Translations under genes and position numbers: made by a program
The notes under the pieces: generated by a model
Database searches by the model: none
What the model saw: the letters and a program-made list of their open reading frames with translations, nothing else
Told to the model about the DNA's origin: nothing
NCBI GenBank assembly: GCA_900473415.1
Contig: UCLR01000045.1
Coordinates: 1 to 64,000 of the forward strand
Length of the DNA: 64,000 bases
Reading direction: 5' to 3'
Source of the DNA: Hyphomicrobiales bacterium
GTDB lineage: Bacteria; Pseudomonadota; Alphaproteobacteria; Rhizobiales; Beijerinckiaceae
In this document: positions 47,651-54,895 of the stretch, piece after piece
Numbering within the stretch: position 1 is the stretch's first letter
Layout: each line of letters starts with the position of its first letter

Positions 47651-47913
47651 GAACCTCTAACAAAACCCGGAGGGGCCTCGACGCCGGCAATTCGTCCGCT
47701 CCGCCAGGAGCGGCGTGAAGCCGATACCCTTGGTATCGGCAAGCGGCGCGACGGCGCGGGCGGTCGAATTCCCGGCGCCGGAGGTGGGCTTTGGAGGGCC
47801 GCCTGCGGCGTCGGACCGACTTGCCGATATCCGAGGATATCGGCTGCGCGCTCCTCCTGGCATTCGGCTCTTCCAAAGCCCATCGAGACCCCTCCGGGTT
47901 TTGTTAGAGGTTC
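47651..47913. mobile_element. Foldback MITE-like element with TTA target duplication
   Basis: A 263-bp element. The left end GAACCTCTAACAAAACCCGG and the inverted right end are identical over this length, with about 30 bp of near-perfect terminal repeat (one mismatch). TTA flanks both sides (47648-47650, 47914-47916), a 3-bp target duplication typical of some IS5-group elements. Two internal perfect hairpins (47720-47740 and 47823-47844) share the core GCCGATA, so each half of the element mirrors the other. No transposase is encoded. It sits 18 bp before the DjlA-like start. Confidence 0.82.
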
Positions 47914-47916
47914 TTA

Positions 47917-48294
47917 GTCTGGCCGGATGATGAGAGGAGGGCGGGCTGCGACGCAAGGGCGCCTTCCGCGACTACCTGCCGCGCCGGCTTCCAACGCGAG
48001 GCCGGACCCTCCCAAAACGACAACGCATGGCCGGCGGTCTCGTTCACGCGCCGAAATACGGCGGAACTGCGGCGGCCCGGCGCCTTGCTTGATTCGTTCT
48101 TAGCTCCGAGGTGGCCTTTATTTTTGTCGTCAGCTTAATACATATGGATACTTAATAGTTAAATATAGCATAGAGTCCTGTTGATGTATTATTTTCTATG
48201 TTTTTGTGCACAATGTGCCAGATTATCGACACATTCACCTATCAATTAAACATCCCCACCGGCCAGTTATGGCGCTCACGGGGTTAAATTCAAC
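47917..48294. other. Non-coding stretch with AT-rich segment before lytic transglycosylase
   Basis: No gene is visible in these 378 bp. The first half is GC-rich; from about 48115 to 48250 the sequence becomes strikingly AT-rich (for example TTAATACATATGGATACTTAA and TATTATTTTCTATG pieces). This marks a probable strong promoter, a protein-binding region or foreign DNA, next to the MITE. Confidence 0.5.
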
Positions 48295-48939
48295 ATGAGA
48301 TATATCTGTGGTGGTCTCGCTGCGGCGTGCCTGATTAGCCTCGCTTCAGGCGCTTTGGCTAATGAAATGGTTAACGCCGAAACGGACGCCCGGGCCTTCA
48401 TTGTGCGCGAGGCTGAGATTGCGCGCACCGCTTCCGGAGAGACCGCGGGCAAGCGTGCTGCGACCCAGACCCGCGCCGCGGGCGAAACCACGGCCAATTG
48501 GTCGGTGGCCCGCGAAGAGCAGGCTGAGACCCGTGGCAGCAGCCGTGCGCTAGCCGCTCCGGCCGGTTCCGAGGGTATTAAGGCCATCGTGGCGCGCCAT
48601 GCGGCTGCCAACGGCGTGCCGTTCTCCCTTGCGGACGCCGTGGTGCGGATCGAGAGTCGCTACAATCCGCGGGCGGCCCACGCCGGCAATTTCGGCCTGA
48701 TGCAGATCCGCCACCAGACGGCGCGCGGCATGGGCTATTCGGGCGGCGCCGGCGGCCTGCTCGATGCCGAGACCAATGTACGCTACGGCATGAAGTACCT
48801 CGCGCTGGCCTACAAGATGGCCGGCGGCGACACCTGCCGCACCGTCATGAAATATCAGAGCGGCCACATGACGACGCATATGAGCGGTGCGAACCGCAGC
48901 TACTGCTCCAAGGTCCGCGTCATCACGGCGCGCAACTGA
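48295..48939 (+). CDS. Exported lytic transglycosylase (SLT domain)
   Basis: A 214-residue protein with a signal peptide (MRYICGGLAAACLISLASGALA). An Ala/Thr/Glu-rich spacer leads to a C-terminal SLT domain: AAANGVPFSLADAVVRIESRYNPRA with the catalytic Glu, then HAGNFGLMQIRHQTARGMGY, NVRYGMKYLALAYKMAGGDTC and YCSKV. It cleaves glycan strands to 1,6-anhydromuramic products in the periplasm. The two cysteines may form a disulfide. AT-rich DNA precedes it. Confidence 0.9.
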   Translation: MRYICGGLAAACLISLASGALANEMVNAETDARAFIVREAEIARTASGETAGKRAATQTRAAGETTANWSVAREEQAETRGSSRALAAPAGSEGIKAIVARHAAANGVPFSLADAVVRIESRYNPRAAHAGNFGLMQIRHQTARGMGYSGGAGGLLDAETNVRYGMKYLALAYKMAGGDTCRTVMKYQSGHMTTHMSGANRSYCSKVRVITARN

Positions 48940-48993
48940 GGCCAGGTTGCGGCCGGCGCTTGACGCGGGCCGCGCCAACGCGCATCTCCCCAT

Positions 48994-49415
48994 CGCCAGT
49001 CGGCCGGACGGCCGCTCCTGCAAGAACTCAGGTTCTCTCGGGGGAGGAAAGTCCGGGCTCCACGGAAACACGGTGCCGGATAACGTCCGGCGGGGGCGAC
49101 CCCAGGGAAAGCGCCACAGAGATCGAACCGCCGCGCGCCGGAGAGCTTCGGCCTTCCTTCGCGTGGTAAGGGTGAAAAGGTGCGGTAAGAGCGCACCGCG
49201 GACCCGGCAACGGGGACGGCATGGCAAGCCCCACCGGGAGCAAAACCGAATAGGGACGACGCTTCCCGCGCGAGCGGGGAGGGGCCGGTTTCCAGGCCCT
49301 GTCGTCCGGGTTGGTTGCTCGAGGCGTGCAGTAATGCGCGTCCCAGAGGAATGGCCGTCACGTCGGGGGAGCGATCCTCCGGCCATCCAAAACCCGGCTT
49401 ACAGGCCGGCTGGCG
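48994..49415 (+). ncRNA. rnpB: RNase P RNA (class A)
   Basis: The catalytic RNA that trims tRNA 5' leaders. The 5' conserved core GAGGAAAGTCCGGGCTCC lies at about 49044-49061, the ACAGAGATCGAACCGCC region at about 49116, and GGTAAGGGTGAAAAGGTG at about 49163-49180 with GGTAAGAGCGCACCGC next to it. The 3' core has CAGAGGAATGGCCGTC at about 49351. The P1 helix closes ends CGCCAGTCGGCC (48994-49005) with GGCCGGCTGGCG (49404-49415), which sets both boundaries. Length of about 420 is normal. Confidence 0.95.
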
Positions 49416-49438
49416 CTTGCCTGCTGCTTTAGATTCGC

Positions 49439-49545
49439 GTCATTCCGGGCGACCGAAGGTCGACCCGGGATCCATCGTAGGGTGCTGCGCCCTTCGATGG
49501 ATCCCGGATCTCCGCTTCGCTGCGTCCGGGATGACGGTGGTTAGC
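49439..49545. repeat. Palindromic intergenic repeat after rnpB
   Basis: A 107-bp imperfect palindrome. CGTCATTCCGGG at the left matches inverted CCGGGATGACGG at the right, and CGGGATCCATCG pairs with CGATGGATCCCG near the centre. It shares CATTCCGGG/GGAATGACG wording with the repeat at 50.6-50.8 kb. It may also terminate rnpB and ohr transcripts, which converge here. Confidence 0.65.
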
Positions 49546-49559
49546 TGGAAGCGGTCGCC

Positions 49560-49982
49560 TTACGCGACCACCGTCTCGGTCTCGATGTTGCCGCGCGTGG
49601 CATGCGAGTACGGGCAGACGACATGGGCCTTCTTCACGAGGTCCTCGACCACGGCCTTGTCCAGGCCGGGCACAGAGACCGTCAGCTTCGCGGTGATGCC
49701 GAAGCCCTGGCCGTCGTCGCGGGCGCCGATGCCGATGTCGGCGCTGACGCGCGCATCATCCGGAATCTTCACCTTCTCCTTGCCGGCGACGAACTTCAGC
49801 GCGCCGAGGAAGCAGGCCGAGTAGCCCATCGAGAAGAGCTGCTCGGGGTTGGTGCCGTCGCCGCCGCCGCCGCCGAGCTCCTTCGGCGTATTCAGCACGA
49901 GCTTGACGTTGCCGGTGTCGGTCGCGGCCTGGCCTTCGCGGCCGCCGGTGGCGGAACCATGCGCGGTGTAGAGAACTTTCAT
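49560..49982 (-). CDS. ohr: Organic hydroperoxide resistance protein Ohr
   Basis: A 140-residue thiol peroxidase of the OsmC/Ohr family that reduces organic hydroperoxides. The catalytic cysteines are Cys57 (SMGYSACFLGALKF) and Cys123 (HVVCPYSHATRGN). MKVLYTAHGSATGGREG at the start and NPEQLFSMGYSACF are Ohr-type rather than OsmC-type. It is divergent from ohrR, the usual arrangement for repression by OhrR. Confidence 0.95.
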   Translation of the reverse strand: MKVLYTAHGSATGGREGQAATDTGNVKLVLNTPKELGGGGGDGTNPEQLFSMGYSACFLGALKFVAGKEKVKIPDDARVSADIGIGARDDGQGFGITAKLTVSVPGLDKAVVEDLVKKAHVVCPYSHATRGNIETETVVA

Positions 49983-50018
49983 GAGTGGCTCCTGTCGTTG
50001 GGGTGAGCTGACGGTTGC

Positions 50019-50050
50019 TATTTAGATTGTGTGCAATTAGATTGTCAACA
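50019..50050. promoter_or_regulatory. OhrR operator candidate between ohr and ohrR
   Basis: GCAATTAGATTGTC (50033-50046) resembles the imperfect ACAATT-N-AATTGT palindrome bound by OhrR in other proteobacteria. A second TTTAGATTGT half lies at 50021-50030. The sequence sits midway between the divergent genes and is far more AT-rich than its surroundings. Confidence 0.65.
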
Positions 50051-50132
50051 ACTAAATTTGGAACGAGACGGTAGTTGATCGCGAGGCGGGTTTCGGCTTT
50101 GCGTGGAGTCTCGGCGCAGCAGCGAGGGTTTG

Positions 50133-50597
50133 ATGGCGCAGAAGGACGGAGCCGATGACGGGACGCCGCGGCTGGGGCAGCAACTCTGCTTTGCGGTCTA
50201 TCAGGCGAGCCATGCCTTCAACCGGGCCTATCGTCCGATCCTGGCCGCGCTCGGCCTGACCTATCCGCAATATCTCGTCATGCTCGCATTGTGGGAGGAT
50301 GACGGCCCGACGGTGAAGGCGCTCGGCGAGAAGCTGATGCTCGATTCTGGCACGCTGACGCCGCTGCTGAAGCGGCTGGAGGGCGCCGGCCTGATCCGCC
50401 GGGAGCGCGATCCGCAGGACGAGCGGCAGGTCCGCATCCGCCTGACCGACAAGGGTGAGGCAATGCGCGCGCAAGGGCAGGGTGTGCAAGAGGCGATCGG
50501 CTGCGCGCTCGGCGCGACCGCGCCGGGTGCCGAGCCGTTGCGGGAGCAGCTCGAGCGGGTGCGCGACGCGCTGCTGGCGTCTTCGCGGGACGAGTAG
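50133..50597 (+). CDS. ohrR: MarR-type organic hydroperoxide sensor OhrR
   Basis: A 154-residue winged-helix repressor. The reactive Cys19 lies in LGQQLCFAVYQASHAFN, the sensing position of OhrR. Cys124 near the C-terminus (AIGCALGATA) makes it a probable two-Cys type, as in Xanthomonas OhrR (Cys22/Cys127). The DNA-binding part reads GEKLMLDSGTLTPLLKRLEGAGLIRRERDPQDERQV. Oxidation should release it from the operator and induce ohr. The start at 50133 has GCGAGGG upstream. Confidence 0.92.
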   Translation: MAQKDGADDGTPRLGQQLCFAVYQASHAFNRAYRPILAALGLTYPQYLVMLALWEDDGPTVKALGEKLMLDSGTLTPLLKRLEGAGLIRRERDPQDERQVRIRLTDKGEAMRAQGQGVQEAIGCALGATAPGAEPLREQLERVRDALLASSRDE

Positions 50598-50610
50598 GCT
50601 TCGCCGGGGC

Positions 50611-50829
50611 GTCATTCTCGGGCGGAGCAAAGCGCAGACCTGGGAATCTCATTCAGCGCAAGGCGCCCGAACCTCCGTCGCCATTTCGGGCGAGCCGCGT
50701 CAGCGGCGCCGCTCCGGAATCCATCATGCGGCGCCGCGCTCTGGAATGGATTCCGGGTCCAGCCCGGAATGACGTGGGGGAGGGGCGTTTCTTCTTGCTG
50801 AGATGCTCGGGGCAAGCCCGAGCATGACG
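50611..50829. repeat. Cluster of palindromic intergenic repeats
   Basis: After ohrR the sequence carries GTCATTCTCGGG, then GGAATCCAT paired with ATGGATTCC around CATGCGGCGCCGCGC, then CAGCCCGGAATGACG, and finally a TGCTCGGG/CCCGAGCA hairpin ending ATGACGCG. These are the same building blocks as at 8.0 and 49.5 kb. No gene is present. Confidence 0.6.
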
Positions 50830-50915
50830 CGGCGCCTCGGCCAGAATTTTTTCTTCAGCCGTTTTGCGGTTCTCCGCTGTCCCATCGGCAGCGCAACGGA
50901 CCCGATTCCGCATGG

Positions 50916-50930
50916 TTTACGGATACTTAA
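50916..50930. promoter_or_regulatory. Weak CtrA-type site upstream of dcw cluster
   Basis: TTTACGGATACTTAA fits TTAA-N7-TTAA with one mismatch and lies 62 bp before the putative mraZ -35 box. CtrA controls division genes in several alphaproteobacteria. Chance occurrence is possible. Confidence 0.3.
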
Positions 50931-50991
50931 CCTTAACAGTCTGTGATGATCCGGAGTCCTTCCCGGCGTCGCTTCGCGCCTGTGATTCCAT

Positions 50992-51031
50992 TGACGCCCA
51001 CGATTGCCCATGCTATCCCAAATCATCCCGT
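50992..51031 (+). promoter_or_regulatory. mraZ promoter with four MraZ-type operator boxes
   Basis: CCCA or CCCG occurs at 50998, 51008, 51018 and 51028, exactly every 10 bp. On the other strand this is TGGG(N)-N5 repeated, the direct-repeat pattern bound by MraZ in E. coli, which uses three boxes. TTGACG (50992-50997) and TATCCC (51015-51020) are spaced by 17 bp and fit a sigma-70 promoter overlapped by the boxes. MraZ should therefore repress its own dcw operon from here. Confidence 0.75.
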
Positions 51032-51178
51032 CGAAGCCGGCAGGCCACCGTCAGGTCAAGCTCCGTGTGCCGCGCGGAATTTGGCCAAAGGCCGTGCCTT
51101 GCCGGCTTCGACGGAGAGTCTTTCCGCCGCTTGCCGGGTGGCGTGGCGATGATGTGAAGAGCAGGCCGGGAGGCGGCG

Positions 51179-51673
51179 TTGACGGACCGCTTCGTCTCGA
51201 ACTTCACCAACCGGCTGGACGCGAAGGGCCGCGTCTCCATTCCTTCGAGCTTCCGGGCTGTCCTGGCGAAAGACGGGTACGAGGGGCTTTACGTCCATCA
51301 GGCGCTCGACTTGCCGGCGCTGGATGCCGGCGGCAATGCGCTTCGGGGCACGATCGACGACATCCTGGCGCGCTTCTCGCCGTTCTCGGACGAGTGGGAG
51401 CTGCTTTCGACGGCGCTCAACGGCACATCGGAGGTGCTGAAGGTCGACCCCGAGGGGCGAATCACGCTGAGCGAGGCGCTGAAGGCGCATGCCGGCATCG
51501 GCGACACGCTGACCTTCGTCGGGCACGGCCACAAATTCCAGATCTGGGAGCCGGAGCGTTTCCGCGCGCATCTCGATGCGGCGAAGACGCGGCTGCGCGA
51601 CGTCAAGCGAGCCTTGGGAGGGCTTGGGACGCCGGGAATTGTTGGGACGCAGGCCGGAGGCGCGGGTACATGA
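51179..51673 (+). CDS. mraZ: Transcriptional regulator MraZ
   Basis: A 164-residue DNA-binding protein with two AbrB-like halves: FVSNFTNRLDAKGRVSIPSSFR and EVLKVDPEGRITLSEALKAHAGI. It represses the dcw operon, of which it is the first gene. The start is TTG at 51179, supported by GGGAGGCG 7-14 bp upstream and the conserved MTDRFVSNFTN beginning; no in-frame ATG is suitable. The C-terminus overlaps the rsmH start as ATGA. Confidence 0.93.
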   Translation: MTDRFVSNFTNRLDAKGRVSIPSSFRAVLAKDGYEGLYVHQALDLPALDAGGNALRGTIDDILARFSPFSDEWELLSTALNGTSEVLKVDPEGRITLSEALKAHAGIGDTLTFVGHGHKFQIWEPERFRAHLDAAKTRLRDVKRALGGLGTPGIVGTQAGGAGT

Positions 51674-52710
51674 CGGGCAATGGCGACCGTGCAGGCGGAG
51701 TCATTGGGGGATCGGCTCGTCACGTGCCGGTGCTTCTGGCCGAGGTGCTGGAGGCGCTGGCGCCAAAGGCCGGCGGCCGCTATCTCGACGGCACCTTCGG
51801 CGCAGGCGGCTATTCGCGCGCGATCCTGGAGGCCGCACCCAGTGCCACGCTGCTCGGGCTCGATCGCGATCCCACGGCCATAGCCGGCGGGGCCGATCTC
51901 GTCGCGGCGATGGCGGGGCGGCTCACGCTGTCGCAAGCGGTCTTCGGCGAGCTCGCCGAGGAGGCCGAGCGCCTCGACTTCGCGCCGCTCGACGGCGTCG
52001 TGCTCGATATCGGCGTCTCGTCCATGCAGTTGGATCAGGCGGAACGCGGCTTTTCCTTCCGCTTCGACGGTCCTCTCGACATGCGGATGAGCGGGGCGGG
52101 GCAGAGCGCCGCCGACATCGTCAACGAGGCCGAGGAAGGGCTGCTCGCCAACATCTTCTACCATTATGGCGAGGAGCGCCGCTCGCGCGCCGTGGCGCGT
52201 GCCGTGATCGAGGCGCGGCGCAAGGCGCCGCTGACCACCACGAAGCAACTCGCCGATCTCGTCGCCACGATCGTGCGGGGTGAGCCGGGCGGAGCGCATC
52301 CGGCGACGCGGGTGTTCCAGGCGCTGCGCATCGCGGTCAATGACGAGCTCGGAGAGCTGGTCAGGGCGCTGCATGCGGCCGAGAGCGTGCTCAAGCCCGG
52401 CGGCCGGCTCGTGGTCGTGACCTTCCATTCGCTCGAGGACCGCATCGTCAAGCAATTCTTCGCCGAGCGCTCGGGGCGAGTGCCGACAGGCTCCCGTCAT
52501 GCGCCGGCGGTCGCTGCCGCGCAGCCCACCTTCCGCCTGATCGCCAAGGGGGCAGTGGGGCCGTCCGAGACCGAGATGCGCGCCAATCCGCGGGCGCGCT
52601 CGGCCAAGCTGCGCGCCGCCGAGCGCAATGATGCGCCGGCCCGGCGGGCCGAGCCCGGGCTCGTCGCGCTCTCGACCGTGCCCGATCCGCAGCCGCGCCG
52701 GAGGCCCTGA
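51670..52710 (+). CDS. rsmH: 16S rRNA (cytosine1402-N4)-methyltransferase RsmH
   Basis: A 346-residue SAM enzyme that methylates C1402 in the ribosomal P site. Motifs: HVPVLLAEVLEAL, YLDGTFGAGGYSRAIL (SAM site), VLDIGVSSMQLDQAERGFSF, ALRIAVNDELGEL and VVTFHSLEDRIVKQFF. The C-terminal 60 residues are basic and less conserved. It overlaps mraZ by 4 bp, as is normal in the dcw cluster. Confidence 0.95.
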   Translation: MTGNGDRAGGVIGGSARHVPVLLAEVLEALAPKAGGRYLDGTFGAGGYSRAILEAAPSATLLGLDRDPTAIAGGADLVAAMAGRLTLSQAVFGELAEEAERLDFAPLDGVVLDIGVSSMQLDQAERGFSFRFDGPLDMRMSGAGQSAADIVNEAEEGLLANIFYHYGEERRSRAVARAVIEARRKAPLTTTKQLADLVATIVRGEPGGAHPATRVFQALRIAVNDELGELVRALHAAESVLKPGGRLVVVTFHSLEDRIVKQFFAERSGRVPTGSRHAPAVAAAQPTFRLIAKGAVGPSETEMRANPRARSAKLRAAERNDAPARRAEPGLVALSTVPDPQPRRRP

Positions 52711-52713
52711 AGC

Positions 52714-53100
52714 GTGATCAAGCTCCTGCATGTCATCGCCATCGGCGCGCTGGTCTCCTCGGCGGTCTATGCCTACTCGATCAAGTACGAGACGACGCTG
52801 GCCAACGAGCAGCTCCAGAAGATGAGGGCCAAGACCCAGCGCGAGCGCGACGCCATCGCCGTGCTCAAGGCCGAATGGCAGTTCCTCAATCGTCCGGATC
52901 GGGTCCAGACGCTGTCCGAGCGGCATCTCGACCTGCAGGCCTTCACCGCGATGCAGGTGGTGAAGGCCTCCGAGATCCCCAACCGCGGCCCCAAGGTCGA
53001 CGCGATCGGCCGCAAGCTCGAGGATCTCGGCCTCAGCGTGCCCACCGAGACGCCGAAGAGCACCAAGCAGAGCGGAACCACGCCGGGGCCGATGCGATGA
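52714..53100 (+). CDS. ftsL: Cell division protein FtsL
   Basis: A 128-residue bitopic membrane protein. One N-terminal membrane segment (LLHVIAIGALVSSAVYAYSI) leads to a coiled coil (TTLANEQLQKMRAKTQRERDAIAVLKAEWQFLNRPDRVQTLSERHLDL). The coil carries the leucine-zipper-like pattern that pairs with FtsB and FtsQ. The start is GTG at 52714. It lies between rsmH and ftsI and overlaps ftsI by 4 bp. Confidence 0.9.
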   Translation: MIKLLHVIAIGALVSSAVYAYSIKYETTLANEQLQKMRAKTQRERDAIAVLKAEWQFLNRPDRVQTLSERHLDLQAFTAMQVVKASEIPNRGPKVDAIGRKLEDLGLSVPTETPKSTKQSGTTPGPMR

Positions 53101-54875
53101 GCCACACGAGAGAGAACGAAGCGGCGATGGACGAGGCGAACGGGGCCACCGAGGCCGCGCCGCGGCGCGGTAGGCTGGCCTGGCTGCGCGACGTCTTCCG
53201 CATGAGCGGGGAGAAGAGCGAGCCGCGCGTCGGCCTGGTCATCCTTGGCTTCTCGGCGCTGTTCATCGCCATCACGGCGCGGCTCGTGCTGCTGGCAACA
53301 TTACCGAACGAGCAGGTGGGCCTGCGTCGCGCCACTGCCACCGCCACCTCCTCGGCGCGGCCCGACATTGTCGACCGCAACGGCGAGGTACTCGCCACCG
53401 ACATCCGCACCGTCTCGGTCTTCGCCGAGCCGCGCAAGATCCTCGACAAGGACGAGGCGACGGAGCTGCTCACCGCCGTTCTGCCCGATCTCGACGCCAA
53501 GGAGCTGCGCGAGAAGCTCGGCACCAAGAAGGGCTTCGTCTGGGTGCAGCGGGAGATCACGCCGCGCCAGCAGGCCGAGGTGCACCGGCTCGGCATCCCC
53601 GGCGTCGGCTTCGTGCCCGAGAACAAGCGCGTCTATCCGAACGGCACGGCAGCCGCCCATATCCTCGGCTTCGCCAATATCGACAATGTCGGGATCGCCG
53701 GCATGGAGAAATACATCGACTCGCAGGGCCTGCAGGATCTGAACGGCGCGGGTTTCGCGACGGAGTCGACCGATCTCAAGCCGGTGAAGCTCTCGATCGA
53801 CCTGCGCGTGCAGCATCTGCTGCGCGATGAGCTGATGAAGGGCATGGAGCGCTTCAAGGCCATCGCTGCCGCCGGCGCGATCATGGACGTGACCACCGGC
53901 GAGGTGCTGGGCCTGGCCTCGCTGCCGGATTTCGATCCGAACAATCCGGTCGACGCGCTGGAGAAGGACCGGATCAACCGGATGAGTGTCGGCGTCTACG
54001 AGATGGGCTCGACCTTCAAGGCGCTGACCATCGCCATGGCGCTCGATTCCGGCAAGGCGAACATCAATTCGAGCTATTCGACCGCCGGCGGCATGATGCG
54101 TTTCGGCCGGCAGGTCATCAAGGAATACCATGGCACCGGCCGCACGCTCACCGTGCCCGAGGTCTTCCTGCATTCGTCGAACATGGGCTCGATCAAGATG
54201 GCGCTCGCCGTCGGCGTCGAGGGCCACAAGGCCTTCCTCAAGAAGATGATGCAGCTCGACCGGATGACGACCGAGCTGCCGGAGAGCGCGGCCCCGATCG
54301 TCCCGACGCGCTGGGGTGAGATCAACACTGCGACGATCGCCTTCGGCCATGGTCTCGCGGTCGCGCCGATCCAGGCTCTTGCCGCGGTGGCGGCGCTGGT
54401 CAATGGCGGCTACCTGATGAAGCCGACCTTCCTGAAGCGCAGCGAGGAAGACGCGAAGAAGACCGCGATCCGCGTCATCAAGCCCGAAACCTCGGAGGCG
54501 ATGCGCTTCATCATGCGGCTCAACGGCGAGAAGGGCTCGGCTCGCAAGGCCGATATCCCCGGCTATTTCGTCGGCGGCAAGACCGGCACGGCGGAGAAGG
54601 TCATCAATGGCCGCTACGCCAAGAACAAGAACTTCACCACCTTCACGGCCATCGCGCCGTCCGACAAGCCGAAGTACCTCTTCCTCGCGATCTATGACGA
54701 GCCGAAGGGCTATGCCGAGAGCGGCGGTTACTCGACCGCGGCCTGGAACGCCGGCGTCACCACCGGCAAGCTGATCGAGCGTGCCGCGCCGATCCTCGGG
54801 CTGACGCCGCGCTTCGACCCGCCGCCTTCGCCCTTCCCGCTGATGGCGAAGCTCGGTGCCTGGGGTTCCCGCTGA
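53097..54875 (+). CDS. ftsI: Septal peptidoglycan transpeptidase FtsI (PBP3)
   Basis: A 592-residue division-specific transpeptidase with an N-terminal membrane anchor (VGLVILGFSALFIAITARLVLLATL). The PBP dimerisation domain follows (RPDIVDRNGEVLATDI). The catalytic motifs are Ser305-x-x-Lys (GSTFK), SSN at about 360-362 and Lys495-Thr-Gly-Thr (GGKTGTAEK). It crosslinks septal peptidoglycan with FtsW. The start gives a 40-residue cytoplasmic tail before the anchor and overlaps the ftsL stop. Confidence 0.95.
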   Translation: MSHTRENEAAMDEANGATEAAPRRGRLAWLRDVFRMSGEKSEPRVGLVILGFSALFIAITARLVLLATLPNEQVGLRRATATATSSARPDIVDRNGEVLATDIRTVSVFAEPRKILDKDEATELLTAVLPDLDAKELREKLGTKKGFVWVQREITPRQQAEVHRLGIPGVGFVPENKRVYPNGTAAAHILGFANIDNVGIAGMEKYIDSQGLQDLNGAGFATESTDLKPVKLSIDLRVQHLLRDELMKGMERFKAIAAAGAIMDVTTGEVLGLASLPDFDPNNPVDALEKDRINRMSVGVYEMGSTFKALTIAMALDSGKANINSSYSTAGGMMRFGRQVIKEYHGTGRTLTVPEVFLHSSNMGSIKMALAVGVEGHKAFLKKMMQLDRMTTELPESAAPIVPTRWGEINTATIAFGHGLAVAPIQALAAVAALVNGGYLMKPTFLKRSEEDAKKTAIRVIKPETSEAMRFIMRLNGEKGSARKADIPGYFVGGKTGTAEKVINGRYAKNKNFTTFTAIAPSDKPKYLFLAIYDEPKGYAESGGYSTAAWNAGVTTGKLIERAAPILGLTPRFDPPPSPFPLMAKLGAWGSR

Positions 54876-54895
54876 TTGCGGGCTATACAGGTGAC

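Noticed and set aside
48940..49432. Several open frames across the rnpB region
   Set aside because: They overlap a complete RNase P RNA with conserved cores and closed P1 helix.
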